From NCBI GenBank assembly GCA_035546295.1, contig DATKBT010000014.1, positions 1-64,000 of the forward strand: 64,000 nt of DNA, written 5' to 3'. Both the position numbers and the translations under genes were made by a program. Source of the DNA: DATKBT01 sp035546295. GTDB taxonomy: Bacteria > Acidobacteriota > Thermoanaerobaculia > Multivoradales > Multivoraceae. Under the pieces are notes generated by a model, which saw only the letters and a program-made list of their open reading frames with translations, ran no database searches and was not told the origin of the DNA. The stretch's first letter is position 1. Every line of letters begins with the position of its first letter. Positions 17,718 through 25,742 of this stretch are shown here, piece after piece.

Positions 17718-19018
17718 TGCACGAGCGCCGGCCGTCGGAAGCCGATGAAGTTGTTGCTGCTCTGCAGAGTGAAGCCGACGGCGGCGGAGAGGAGGCCGAA
17801 GGTGAGGACCCCCTGTGTGGTTGCCAACGGCAGGGTAGCGACGAGGACAGCCTGAGCGCTCACGTGCAGGACGAGGATCCCGATGTTCCAGCGAGTCCAC
17901 GAGCGGGTCATCGTGACGCCCACGGCGAGCGCCGTGAGCAGCGAGATCCCTGCCGTTCCCACCGTCAGCAACAGCTCGTGATGGAGGCCCGAATAGTTCG
18001 GCCCGATGATCCACAAGAGCTCGTCAGGAAAGGCGGCGGCGGCAAGGAGGAAGCAGGCTGCGACGGCGGCGAGAAACCCGCTGTACTGGAGATAGCGCAC
18101 GAGATACGTCCGGTCGTCGGTGACATGGGCGAGCTTCGGAACGAAGACCGCTCCCACCAACGTGTTGAAGACGCCGAAGATCAGACCCAGCCTTGTCAGC
18201 GCACCGACCTCGGCGAGATTCGTCGTGCCGCCGAAATAGGTCGCCAGCCACACGACGAGTGGAGCTTGGATCGAGAAGTAGAGCGCGCTCGGAAGCGTAG
18301 GCAGGAGGTACCGCAGAACGCGCTTACGAGCGACTGGAAGGGCGGGCCGCTCGGGTCGGCCGAGGCTTTCCCCAGGAGCGATCACGGCGACCGCGAGCGC
18401 GGAGGCGGATGCGACGAGGACTCCGACCAGCGCCAGCAGGAGGTCCGCCCAGAGCATCAACGCGACGCCGAGTAGGCGGACGGAGGCGCCTGCGAGCTCG
18501 GCCAGATAGGAGGCACCAAAACGTTCGGCGAGACGGAGCAACAGGATGCGAACCGAGCTGACGATCTGAAAGCCGACACACAGCACGATGCCCAGGGTGA
18601 TCCAGGGAATGCCACGCCCGGCGAACCCGTCGCGACTCGCCAACGCCGGGAAGACCACGGCGACGACGACGGAGCCGAGCGCGAAGGCAAGCGCCCTGAG
18701 CGACAACACGGCCCAGACGTGCGCGGGATAATCGAGGTCGTGTCCCGAGCGGCTCTGGTGGAAGAAGTGGACGAGCGAGCTGCCGACGCCAAGGTCGGTG
18801 ACGAACGCGAAGAAGGTGATCACCGAGAAGGCGAGCGTGTACAGCGCGAACTCCTCGATCGGCATGAACCGTACGAGGAGCAGGCCGGCGAGTAGTCCCA
18901 ACGCCTGGTTCAGCGTCTGGGCGCTGAAGAACTGCCCGAGGAGCACCCCCCATCTGAGGCTTCGATCGCGCGTGACACCGAGGCGGTCCAACATCGATGG
19001 CCACGGCATGCTAGGCAT
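17708..19018 (-). CDS. Polysaccharide flippase-like membrane protein (Wzx/MATE-like)
   Basis: About 436 residues with roughly 12 predicted hydrophobic segments evenly spaced, few charged loops, and the paired-half layout of the MOP superfamily (Wzx). Such proteins flip undecaprenyl-linked repeat units across the inner membrane. The first ATG is at 19018, overlapping the asnB stop by 8 bases; internal ATGs at 19010 and 18994 are equally possible. LARSF-type Wzx motifs are not obvious, so the family call rests on topology and on being the only flippase candidate in the locus. Confidence 0.75.
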   Translation of the reverse strand: MPSMPWPSMLDRLGVTRDRSLRWGVLLGQFFSAQTLNQALGLLAGLLLVRFMPIEEFALYTLAFSVITFFAFVTDLGVGSSLVHFFHQSRSGHDLDYPAHVWAVLSLRALAFALGSVVVAVVFPALASRDGFAGRGIPWITLGIVLCVGFQIVSSVRILLLRLAERFGASYLAELAGASVRLLGVALMLWADLLLALVGVLVASASALAVAVIAPGESLGRPERPALPVARKRVLRYLLPTLPSALYFSIQAPLVVWLATYFGGTTNLAEVGALTRLGLIFGVFNTLVGAVFVPKLAHVTDDRTYLVRYLQYSGFLAAVAACFLLAAAAFPDELLWIIGPNYSGLHHELLLTVGTAGISLLTALAVGVTMTRSWTRWNIGILVLHVSAQAVLVATLPLATTQGVLTFGLLSAAVGFTLQSSNNFIGFRRPALVQWS

Positions 19019-20825
19019 CGAGAGGCGCCCCGAACGACCGCAGAACGTCGAAGGCGACGTGCCGGGATTGGAGGCCCTTGGCGGACGACGTCGAGCTGCG
19101 GAGCGGCGTGTAAAAGCCCGTCTTCGTGCGCCCGATGACCGCGGGCGGGATCTCGGGCGCCGCCGAGCACGCGACCGAGCACTTGCCATCGTGGCGTGCG
19201 GGTTCGTAACGGACCGCCGCGAAATCGCGTTCCAGCCAGCGATCCACCAGCGGCACCCTCAGCTCCACCGAGTGCGCCATCGAGGCCCAGTCCGCGTCGC
19301 GCAGGAGCTGGTTTCGCATGTAGAGGCATGTTTCCAGGTGGTGGACGGCGAGCCACGCATCGGGCGGCCTGCCGCCGGGAAGGGAGCGAGCGAGGATGGC
19401 TCTCGGTTCGGCCAGCGGATCGTATCCGTCGAGCGCTTCCCTCGCGCCCGCATCGCCGAGCACCCCCGGAAGCTCCTCGGGAAGGAAGAGCGAGCGGCGC
19501 AGGAAGTAGGCGCCGGGCAGGTCGCGGGCCCAGGTGAAGAGCCCCGGAAGCTTGGGGCGTCTTCGCCGGGGCGCCACCTGCCGCCAGAGCGCGGCGAGCC
19601 CGGGGATCGCACCGCCAACGCTGCCGATCTTCGCCCACCGCGGCACGTCGCGAAACGAGGGGTACGAGCCGAACAGCTCGTCGCCGCCGAGGCCGGAGAG
19701 CACGACCTTGAAGCCTTCGCGGGCGGCGACCTCGCTGACCGCGAAGACGTTGAAGCCGTCGATCGAGGGCTGGTCCATGGCGGCTAGGCCGCGCTCCCAG
19801 AGGTCGGCGAGGTCGGAGGCGCCGAGGCGGCGTTCGACGTGGCGGGTGCCGAGGGCCTTGGCGGTCTCGGCCGCCAGCGGTCCTTCGTCCTCGGGTGTCC
19901 CCACCAGCTCGTCGAAGGTGACGGTCAGCGTGGTGAGCGAGCTGCCGAGGCGGCGGGCGGCGAGGGCCGTGATCAGGCTCGAGTCGAGGCCGGCGGAGAG
20001 GAAGATGGCGATCGGGACGTCGGACTCGAGATGGCAGTCGACCGAGCGCTGGAGCGCGGCGGCGTGTGGCGGGACGTCCTCGGCTTTTGCCGCCGCGGCC
20101 TCCTCGGGGTCCGCCGCCGCCGGCGCGTCGATCTCGCCCTCCTCGATCTCGCCCTCGCGCACGAGCAGGGTGTGACCGGCGCGCAGGGCGCGGATCCGGC
20201 GGCGGAAGGTCAGCGGTTCGGGAATCGAGCCCCAGAGCAGGAAGGCGGCGACCGCCTGTCGGTCGACCTCGAGGTCGATCGCGCCGCCGGCCTCGAGCGC
20301 CTTGACCTGGGAGGCGAAGCGCAGCGTGCGGGCGCCCTCGGTGGACTCGAGCGCAGACTCGACCGAATAGTAGAGCGGCTTGATCCCCATCGGGTCGCGC
20401 GCCAGGAGCAGCGTGTTCTCGATCTCGTCCCAGAACGCGAGCGCGAACATGCCGCGCAGCCGCGAAAGCGCCCTCGGCCCGTGGCGCGCGAGCAGCCGGA
20501 GCACGGCCTCGGTGTCGCCGGTGCCCCGAAAGCGCACCCCCTCGCGCTCGAGGTCGTGCCGCAGCGCGCGGAAGTTGTAGATCTCGCCGTTGATGACGAG
20601 GTGATAGCGCCCGTCCTTGGTCGCCATCGGCTGGTGGCCTGCTGCGGAGAGGTCGAGGATGGCGAGGCGGCGACTCGCGAGCGCGACGTCGCCGGAGGGC
20701 GAGATCCACGCGCCGTCGTCATCGGGCCCGCGCCGGATCATCGAGTCGCTTGTGCGAGCGAGCTCGCCGCGGTCGATGGGAGGGGCGTCACGGTCGAGCC
20801 GGAGGATGCCGTTGATGCCGCACAT
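19011..20825 (-). CDS. asnB: Asparagine synthase (glutamine-hydrolysing), AsnB family
   Basis: 604 residues in two domains. The class II glutaminase starts with Cys2 (MCGING, catalytic after Met removal), with RRLAILDLS near 52-60, NGEIYNF at 79-85 and GTGDTE at 101-106. The synthetase has the PPi loop SAGLDSS at 277-283 and SGLGGDELFGSYP further on. Family members make Asn from Asp or, in glycan loci, amidate sugar acids or lipid-linked precursors. Its place inside the transferase operon favours a glycan-modifying role (inferred). The C-terminus after RTKTGFYTP ends early, with a Ser/Ala-rich stretch, compared with enzymes I know. 101 bases separate it from the gene upstream. Confidence 0.9.
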   Translation of the reverse strand: MCGINGILRLDRDAPPIDRGELARTSDSMIRRGPDDDGAWISPSGDVALASRRLAILDLSAAGHQPMATKDGRYHLVINGEIYNFRALRHDLEREGVRFRGTGDTEAVLRLLARHGPRALSRLRGMFALAFWDEIENTLLLARDPMGIKPLYYSVESALESTEGARTLRFASQVKALEAGGAIDLEVDRQAVAAFLLWGSIPEPLTFRRRIRALRAGHTLLVREGEIEEGEIDAPAAADPEEAAAAKAEDVPPHAAALQRSVDCHLESDVPIAIFLSAGLDSSLITALAARRLGSSLTTLTVTFDELVGTPEDEGPLAAETAKALGTRHVERRLGASDLADLWERGLAAMDQPSIDGFNVFAVSEVAAREGFKVVLSGLGGDELFGSYPSFRDVPRWAKIGSVGGAIPGLAALWRQVAPRRRRPKLPGLFTWARDLPGAYFLRRSLFLPEELPGVLGDAGAREALDGYDPLAEPRAILARSLPGGRPPDAWLAVHHLETCLYMRNQLLRDADWASMAHSVELRVPLVDRWLERDFAAVRYEPARHDGKCSVACSAAPEIPPAVIGRTKTGFYTPLRSSTSSAKGLQSRHVAFDVLRSFGAPLDA

Positions 20826-20926
20826 GGGGAGAGAGGAAGCGTGGACGGAGCGGTGAGCCAGGGGCGATGGGAGGTCGAAGCGCGGAGGGTTCGAGGCCGG
20901 GAGGGCCTCGCCGCTCCGTGCGAGTC

Positions 20927-22189
20927 TCACAGCAGGGTGAGCCGATCGAGCCGGCGGTGGAGTCCTTCTTCGAAACGAGCGTATGCGAACTGACGACGGT
21001 ACCGCTCGGCTCCGGCGGCGCCGAGTCGGCTCCTGGTTTCCGGGTCCCCCAGCAGCTTCGCAATGGCACGCGCCAGCTCGTCGGAACGATCGGCGCCGAC
21101 CAGCAGGCCCGTGACCCCGTCGAGCACGATTTCCTCGGCCGCCGTGCCGCGGGCGGCGATGCAGGGCTTTCCAGCGCGCATCGCCTCGAGGTAGACGAGG
21201 CCGAACCCCTCCCCCCGGCTCGGCATGACGAACATCGAGCAGCGTCGATAGAGCTCCACGAGAGTGGCCTCGGAAACGTGCCCGGTGAAGGTCACCCGGT
21301 CGCCGAGGCCGAGCTCGACCGCTCGTCGCTGGAGCCGCTCGCTGTCGTCGCCGTCGCCGGCGACGACCAGGTGAGGCGACGAATCGGCGGCCTCGCGCGC
21401 GCCGACGACGACCAGGTGAGGCGCCGGATCGGCGTCCTCGCACGCGCCGACGAGGGTCATCGCGTCGAGGAGCCTATCGTGACCTTTGTAAGCCTCGGAG
21501 GCCGTCATGCGCCCGACGATGAGCAAGAAGCCCTCTCCGGCGTCGTGAAGCAGCTTCCCGTCGGCCTCCCCTGCTGGCGGCCTCTCTTCGAGTGCGAGGT
21601 GCAGCACCTCGCAGGCTCGGGCCTCCGCTGGGAGATTCGGCTCGGAGCGGCGACGAGTGATCTCCGAGATCGCGAGCCGGATCGACGCCTTGGCGAGAGC
21701 CGTTCTCTCGGAACGGCGAAGGGGTCGCCACACCTCGATGCCCAATAGGGTCAGCAGGAAGGGCGAGCGGATCCGCTTCGGCAGGAAACTTTGGATACGA
21801 CCGAGCCCGAGCAGGTCGAAGAGGAAGGCGGGGCGTGTGCGTCCGGCTCCATCGCTTCCTCTGCCTCCGCCCCTGGCCAGTTGGCTCAGCACCTGTACGC
21901 CGGCCACTCGACTGGCGAAGGCCAAGCGGCTCTCCGCGGCGTACCACGTCGGCGCCGGGGGAGTGTAGGCGGCGTCATGACGGGTGAGGCTGAGAATCGA
22001 GAAGCGGAGACCCTCACGGTCGGCGTACGAGGCGCATGCCGAGGCCAGGAGGCGCGCAAGGAGGGTCCTGCCTCCCCCCGCGAGCTCGAGGCCGGAGCAA
22101 GCGAGGACGAGATCTCTCCGGCGTCTAGGCGCCTTGTCCGTTCGCGCACGGTGAGGACCGGCGCGCTCGGGGGAGGCCGTCGTGGACAT
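20927..22189 (-). CDS. Glycosyltransferase family 4 with internal 15-residue duplication
   Basis: 420 residues. LACSGLELAGGGRTLLARLL near the start (GGG loop), LLIVGRMTASEAYKGHDRLL linker, and RGEGFGLVYLEAMRAGKP (E-x7-E). The strand that normally reads LVVVGDGxD is duplicated: PHLVVVGAREAADSS is followed by PHLVVAGDGDD, coded by a 45-base tandem repeat. The N-terminal 26 residues are Arg-rich and may be non-native; an alternative start further in is possible. It is the first gene of the transferase operon, after a 318-base gap. Confidence 0.86.
   Translation of the reverse strand: MSTTASPERAGPHRARTDKAPRRRRDLVLACSGLELAGGGRTLLARLLASACASYADREGLRFSILSLTRHDAAYTPPAPTWYAAESRLAFASRVAGVQVLSQLARGGGRGSDGAGRTRPAFLFDLLGLGRIQSFLPKRIRSPFLLTLLGIEVWRPLRRSERTALAKASIRLAISEITRRRSEPNLPAEARACEVLHLALEERPPAGEADGKLLHDAGEGFLLIVGRMTASEAYKGHDRLLDAMTLVGACEDADPAPHLVVVGAREAADSSPHLVVAGDGDDSERLQRRAVELGLGDRVTFTGHVSEATLVELYRRCSMFVMPSRGEGFGLVYLEAMRAGKPCIAARGTAAEEIVLDGVTGLLVGADRSDELARAIAKLLGDPETRSRLGAAGAERYRRQFAYARFEEGLHRRLDRLTLL
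21361..21450 (-). repeat. 45-bp in-frame tandem duplication inside a glycosyltransferase gene
   Basis: Units 21361-21405 and 21406-21450 differ at only four positions by my reading. They encode two consecutive copies of the strand that precedes the donor-site loop of the GT4 fold. Confidence 0.85.
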
Positions 22190-22507
22190 GCCTCAGGCCC
22201 GGGGTCGTGCGCGAACCGGATCGCTCTTGGGGGAGCGGATTGCTCGTCGCCCGGCGGTCGTCGTACTTCGCCGGCAGCCAAGAGGGCGAGATCGACCGGG
22301 TGCGGGCAGTGGCGTCCTCCACCGGTACCGAGATCGGCTGCTGCGTGGGGCCCGCCGCCCTATCAGCAGCTCGATAATTCGCTCCATCACATCACAGCCG
22401 ACGTCAGAGAGAGTCCGCCAGCGGCGTGCGACGGGCGGATCCCCATTTCACGGGGTAGCTGGAACGAGCCGGTGGCCTCCCTCGCGCCGACCACGCAAGC
22501 ACTATGC
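22190..22507. other. Intergenic region, no gene seen
   Basis: 318 bases between the start of the GT4 gene and the stop of the secreted-protein gene, both on the minus strand. A moderately AT-rich patch around 22370-22400 could hold the promoter of the downstream transferase operon, but I could not identify hexamers with confidence. No tRNA, riboswitch or conserved small ORF was recognised. Confidence 0.5.
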
Positions 22508-23254
22508 TCAGTTGGTCGCCGGCCGCGTCGGCGAGATCGGCCCCTCGTCGGGCTGGTCGAGCGCGAACACGGGCGCTACCGAGGCGAGCGGGATCCACCA
22601 GGCCACCGCGCAGGGATTGCACCGGTCGTCGGCCCGCGGCACGCCTTCGGAGTTGATCCTGCGGACGACTCCCTCGCAGAGGAAGCCGTGGACCTCCTCG
22701 TTCTCCTGATGCTCGTCGATCTCGCCGATGGTCAGCGAGCGGCGGAAGCCGTCTTCCAGCTCGGTCAACGGCGGCTGCCGGCAGTCGTCCTCGATCGGAG
22801 AGCTGATCGTCTCGTCCTCGGCGTCGGGATAGCGGGCGATGGGCGCACCGCTGGCGTCGAGCAGCTCGGCGTAGTACTCGACGCGCTCGTTGCGGTCTTC
22901 TGGCTTCGGCAGCAGCGTCCAGAACCGTGTGCCCTGGGCCGGCGGGGGAGGGGCCTCGCCGTTGGTCACCATGTCGACGTAGTAGAAGTGACGATGATCA
23001 TCCCCGAAATCGGAGTGATCATCGTCGATCCATCGGAAGAAGACGCGAGCGGTTCCGCCGCCCGGCAGGGCGCGAACCGTCGCCAGGACCCGTCCGTTGC
23101 CGACCTTGTCCTCGTCGACTCCCGGCTCGGTCCGATCTTCACGTGGAAAGCACTCGATCTCGTCGAGCTCGACACTCGCGCTCTGGGCCATCAGAGGGCT
23201 CACCAAGCCCAGCGTGGCCAGTATCCCGAGCCCGACCAGCAGACCTCTCTTCAC
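22508..23254 (-). CDS. Uncharacterised secreted protein in polysaccharide locus
   Basis: 248 residues, not recognised. The N-terminus MKRGLLVGLGILATLGLVSPLMAQS is a classical signal peptide with an AQ/S cleavage region near 24. The mature part is acidic, with a predicted beta-rich domain (RVLATVRALPGGGTARVFFRW, then ERVEYYAELLDASGAPIARYPD) like a small Ig-like or periplasmic domain, and four Cys that could pair. The C-terminus (WWIPLASVAPVFALDQPDEG) has a weakly hydrophobic stretch. Start is a GTG at 23254 with AGGGGAAG upstream, and a good promoter lies at 23323-23351. A role in export or surface retention of the glycan is only suggested by position. Confidence 0.75.
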   Translation of the reverse strand: MKRGLLVGLGILATLGLVSPLMAQSASVELDEIECFPREDRTEPGVDEDKVGNGRVLATVRALPGGGTARVFFRWIDDDHSDFGDDHRHFYYVDMVTNGEAPPPPAQGTRFWTLLPKPEDRNERVEYYAELLDASGAPIARYPDAEDETISSPIEDDCRQPPLTELEDGFRRSLTIGEIDEHQENEEVHGFLCEGVVRRINSEGVPRADDRCNPCAVAWWIPLASVAPVFALDQPDEGPISPTRPATN

Positions 23255-23322
23255 GACAAAACTTCCCCTGCCTCCGCCAACGGGATGGAGACGAAACCGA
23301 ACGTGTACACGATCGCCCCGCG

Positions 23323-23351
23323 AGTTTGAGTCATCCGCGCGGCGGTGTCAA
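23323..23351 (-). promoter_or_regulatory. Sigma70-type promoter candidate for the secreted-protein gene
   Basis: On the minus strand a perfect -35 TTGACA (23351-23346) is followed after 17 bases by CAAACT (23328-23323), a weaker -10. It lies about 70 bases before the GTG start and inside a 143-base gap, so it could also drive the transferase genes downstream. Confidence 0.5.
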
Positions 23352-23397
23352 TTCTGGGAATCCGCACCGAAGCCGGCGAGCGGCCTGGGGGGAGGCG

Positions 23398-24990
23398 TCA
23401 TAGCGAGCCGGTCGGTCCGAGGATCTTCTCCACGTAGGAGTCGACCCATGGGTCGCGCTCGAGGCCGTCGAGGCTCCTCCGCATGGCCTGCTCGGCGCGG
23501 GCTCCGTCGCCGTTCTCGTAGAGCGCGATCGCTTGATAGAAGAGGAGGATCGGCTCGTCGCTCCTGGGATCCCCGCCGCGGTCGAAGTAGCGCACGGCGG
23601 TCTGCCAGTCCGAGGCGCGGTAGGCGATCTCGGCGACCAGGTGCTGTGCGCCGCGGTGCTCCGGATGGCGATCGGCGATCGGTTGCGCGAGGTGCATCGG
23701 CTCCGCCAGGTCGGTGCTCAGGGTGGCCGAGCGGGCGAGCGTGCGCGCGCGGTCGAGTGCCGCGCTCTCGCTTGCGGACAGCGACGACCGAGCCGGCGTC
23801 GGGATCGGCGAAGCGCTCGCGCCCTCCCCGTTCCCGGCGCCCGGATCCTGGCCCTCGTCGTCGTCACCGGAATCGGGAACGGCGGACGCCGATGCAGACG
23901 GCTCGGAGGGCGCGGTCGGCGAGGCGCCGGCCGGCGTGGGCGCGGCAGCGAATTCGGCAGACAACGTTCCGGCTGTCTGCTGGGCCTGCTGCTGCGCACG
24001 GCCGCGCTGTGGCTCGAGGCGTGCGGTTTGGCGCTCCGCCCTCCGTTGCTCGGCGGCTGCCTGCTGCGGCCGGTTCTCTTGACCTTCGAGCTTCGCCCGC
24101 TCCTTCTCGACCCGGTTGGCCAGCCGGCGGACACGAGCCTGCTGGAGGAGCTCGGGGGGGATCGAGCTCAGCAGGGCGCCGGCTTCCTCCCAACGGGAGA
24201 GCGTGCTCAGACAGTCGACCCGCTCGATCGTCGCCTCGTTCTCTCCGGTCGTGCCGGTGCAGGCGGCGAGGTCGATGAGCGCCTGCTGACACTGCCCCTC
24301 AGCCGCCCGGGCGCGCCCCTGGATACACCGCGAGCCTCGATCTGCCGGCTCGAGCTGCAGCACGACGGCGGCTGCCGCGGCGGCGGCAGCGGGGTTGCCT
24401 TCGCCCAGCTCGAGCTCGGCCAGGAGCCGCGGCCAGCGCGGGTCGCCGGGGTCGGCGGCCTGAAGCCCTGCCAGTCGTTGACGCCGCTGCGCCGGAGGGA
24501 GACCCATGACCTCCCCTTCGAGGCGGCGATCGTAGGCGGCGGCGAGGCTCGGGATCGCCTCGAGGTCGACAGCGGGAATCCAGGTCACTGCACGGTCGGC
24601 GAAGGCGTCGACCAGCTCTGCCGGCAGCTCGGCTGCAGAGTAGGCCTCGAAGCGACCCTCGAGTGCTGAGATGCGAATGAAGGTTTCCTCGAACTCCGAA
24701 CGCTGGTCGAGAGCGGCCTGGGCCAGTGAGAGCTGCACGAGGCACTCGGCCAGAGTCTTCGGCTCCTCGAGCAAGCCGAAGCAGGCGAGCCGAAGCAGTC
24801 CGCTTGCCTTGGCATGCTCGCCCGTCTGGAGCGCGCGCGAGCCGTCCCTCAACAGCTCGAGGTAGAAGGGATCGGCGGCCGAGGCGGGGCCGGCGAGCGA
24901 CGAGAGCCGCAGGGCGACGAGCAGCGCGCCAGACAGCAGCGGCGCCAGCAGGGCTCGACGGGACCTGGCAGTCGGATTCGTGGCAGTCAT
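23398..24990 (-). CDS. Secreted TPR-like repeat protein with Gln/Ala- and Pro/Ser-rich linkers
   Basis: 530 residues from the ATG at 24990. Signal-peptide-like N-terminus (ALLAPLLSGALLVALRLSSLAGPASA). Two helical-repeat regions, about 40-300 (AKASGLLRLACFGLLEEPKTLAECL and similar) and 430-530 (SDWQTAVRYFDRGGDP, PILLFYQAIALYENGDGARA), fit TPR or Sel1-like folds. They are split by a Gln/Arg-rich coiled segment and a Pro/Ser/Asp linker near 370-430, and an eight-Ala run occurs near 210. It lies 14 bases after the phosphatase gene in the export operon. Periplasmic TPR proteins often scaffold polysaccharide secretion complexes; that role is inferred. Confidence 0.75.
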   Translation of the reverse strand: MTATNPTARSRRALLAPLLSGALLVALRLSSLAGPASAADPFYLELLRDGSRALQTGEHAKASGLLRLACFGLLEEPKTLAECLVQLSLAQAALDQRSEFEETFIRISALEGRFEAYSAAELPAELVDAFADRAVTWIPAVDLEAIPSLAAAYDRRLEGEVMGLPPAQRRQRLAGLQAADPGDPRWPRLLAELELGEGNPAAAAAAAAVVLQLEPADRGSRCIQGRARAAEGQCQQALIDLAACTGTTGENEATIERVDCLSTLSRWEEAGALLSSIPPELLQQARVRRLANRVEKERAKLEGQENRPQQAAAEQRRAERQTARLEPQRGRAQQQAQQTAGTLSAEFAAAPTPAGASPTAPSEPSASASAVPDSGDDDEGQDPGAGNGEGASASPIPTPARSSLSASESAALDRARTLARSATLSTDLAEPMHLAQPIADRHPEHRGAQHLVAEIAYRASDWQTAVRYFDRGGDPRSDEPILLFYQAIALYENGDGARAEQAMRRSLDGLERDPWVDSYVEKILGPTGSL

Positions 24991-25004
24991 GGTCGGGCTC
25001 GGAC

Positions 25005-25742
25005 TCAGGCGCTGGTGAGAGTCGGCAGAGGCCGGTTCTCGACGACCGCGCGAGGGTTCTCCACGGTGAGGTGTCGAGCCAGCTCGCGACCCCAAAGAGA
25101 GCTGATTCTCTCACGAGCCGCGCTGAGACCGGGAGGCCGCCGGACCGTGTCGTGGGCATCGCTGGCCACGAAGTGCGCCAAGCCGTCGCCGATCAGCTTT
25201 CGGCACCACCGCTCGGGTCGCGGACCGAAGCCTCCGAGCAGGCTCATCGCCGTGATCTGGAAGAGGGCGCCGGCATCGGCGAGCTGGGTGAGCAGGGAGG
25301 GATCCGTCATCAGCCAGGGAAAGTGCTCGGGATGCGCCAGGATCGGTCGCCACCGGTCGAGGACCAGCTCGTGGACCAGGGGCAGCGGATCCGGCCCCAT
25401 GCCGCTGCGATCGAGCTCGATGAGGAGATAGCGGGAGCCGCCGAGCGACAGCAACGATCCGGAGGGGAGGCGGTCGACCTCGTCGAGCAGGTTTGCGTCG
25501 GCGCGGATCTCGCCGCCGGGGTGGAGCTCGAGGGACGGCCCCACGTGGGCGCGCACCGAGGCAAGGCGGCGCTCCAGCTCGCTGCGGTCGCCGTTCCACC
25601 AGGACGGATGCCGGAGGTGAGGGGTGGCGAAGGCCGACGTGCAGCCGTCGGCGATCGCCATTCGGCACATGGCGACGGCTTCGCCCAGATCCCGAGCACC
25701 GTCGTCGACGCCCGGGATGACGTGGCTGTGCAGGTCGATCAT
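25005..25742 (-). CDS. PHP-family protein-tyrosine phosphatase, CpsB/YwqE-like
   Basis: 245 residues, the usual length. Metal ligands of the PHP fold are visible: DLHSHVIPGVDDGA at 3-16, ATPH near 39-42, AHPEHFPW near 134-141 and SDAHDT near 193-198. These manganese-dependent phosphatases dephosphorylate the Tyr-rich tail of the cognate BY-kinase and so control polysaccharide export and chain length. The start ATG at 25742 overlaps the stop of the kinase gene by one base (TGATG), a strong sign of a working kinase/phosphatase pair. Confidence 0.93.
   Translation of the reverse strand: MIDLHSHVIPGVDDGARDLGEAVAMCRMAIADGCTSAFATPHLRHPSWWNGDRSELERRLASVRAHVGPSLELHPGGEIRADANLLDEVDRLPSGSLLSLGGSRYLLIELDRSGMGPDPLPLVHELVLDRWRPILAHPEHFPWLMTDPSLLTQLADAGALFQITAMSLLGGFGPRPERWCRKLIGDGLAHFVASDAHDTVRRPPGLSAARERISSLWGRELARHLTVENPRAVVENRPLPTLTSA

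Noticed and set aside
23398..25095. Start at 25095 for the TPR-like secreted protein
   Set aside because: It would overlap the phosphatase gene by 91 bases and put unlikely residues before the signal peptide; ATG 24990 fits better.
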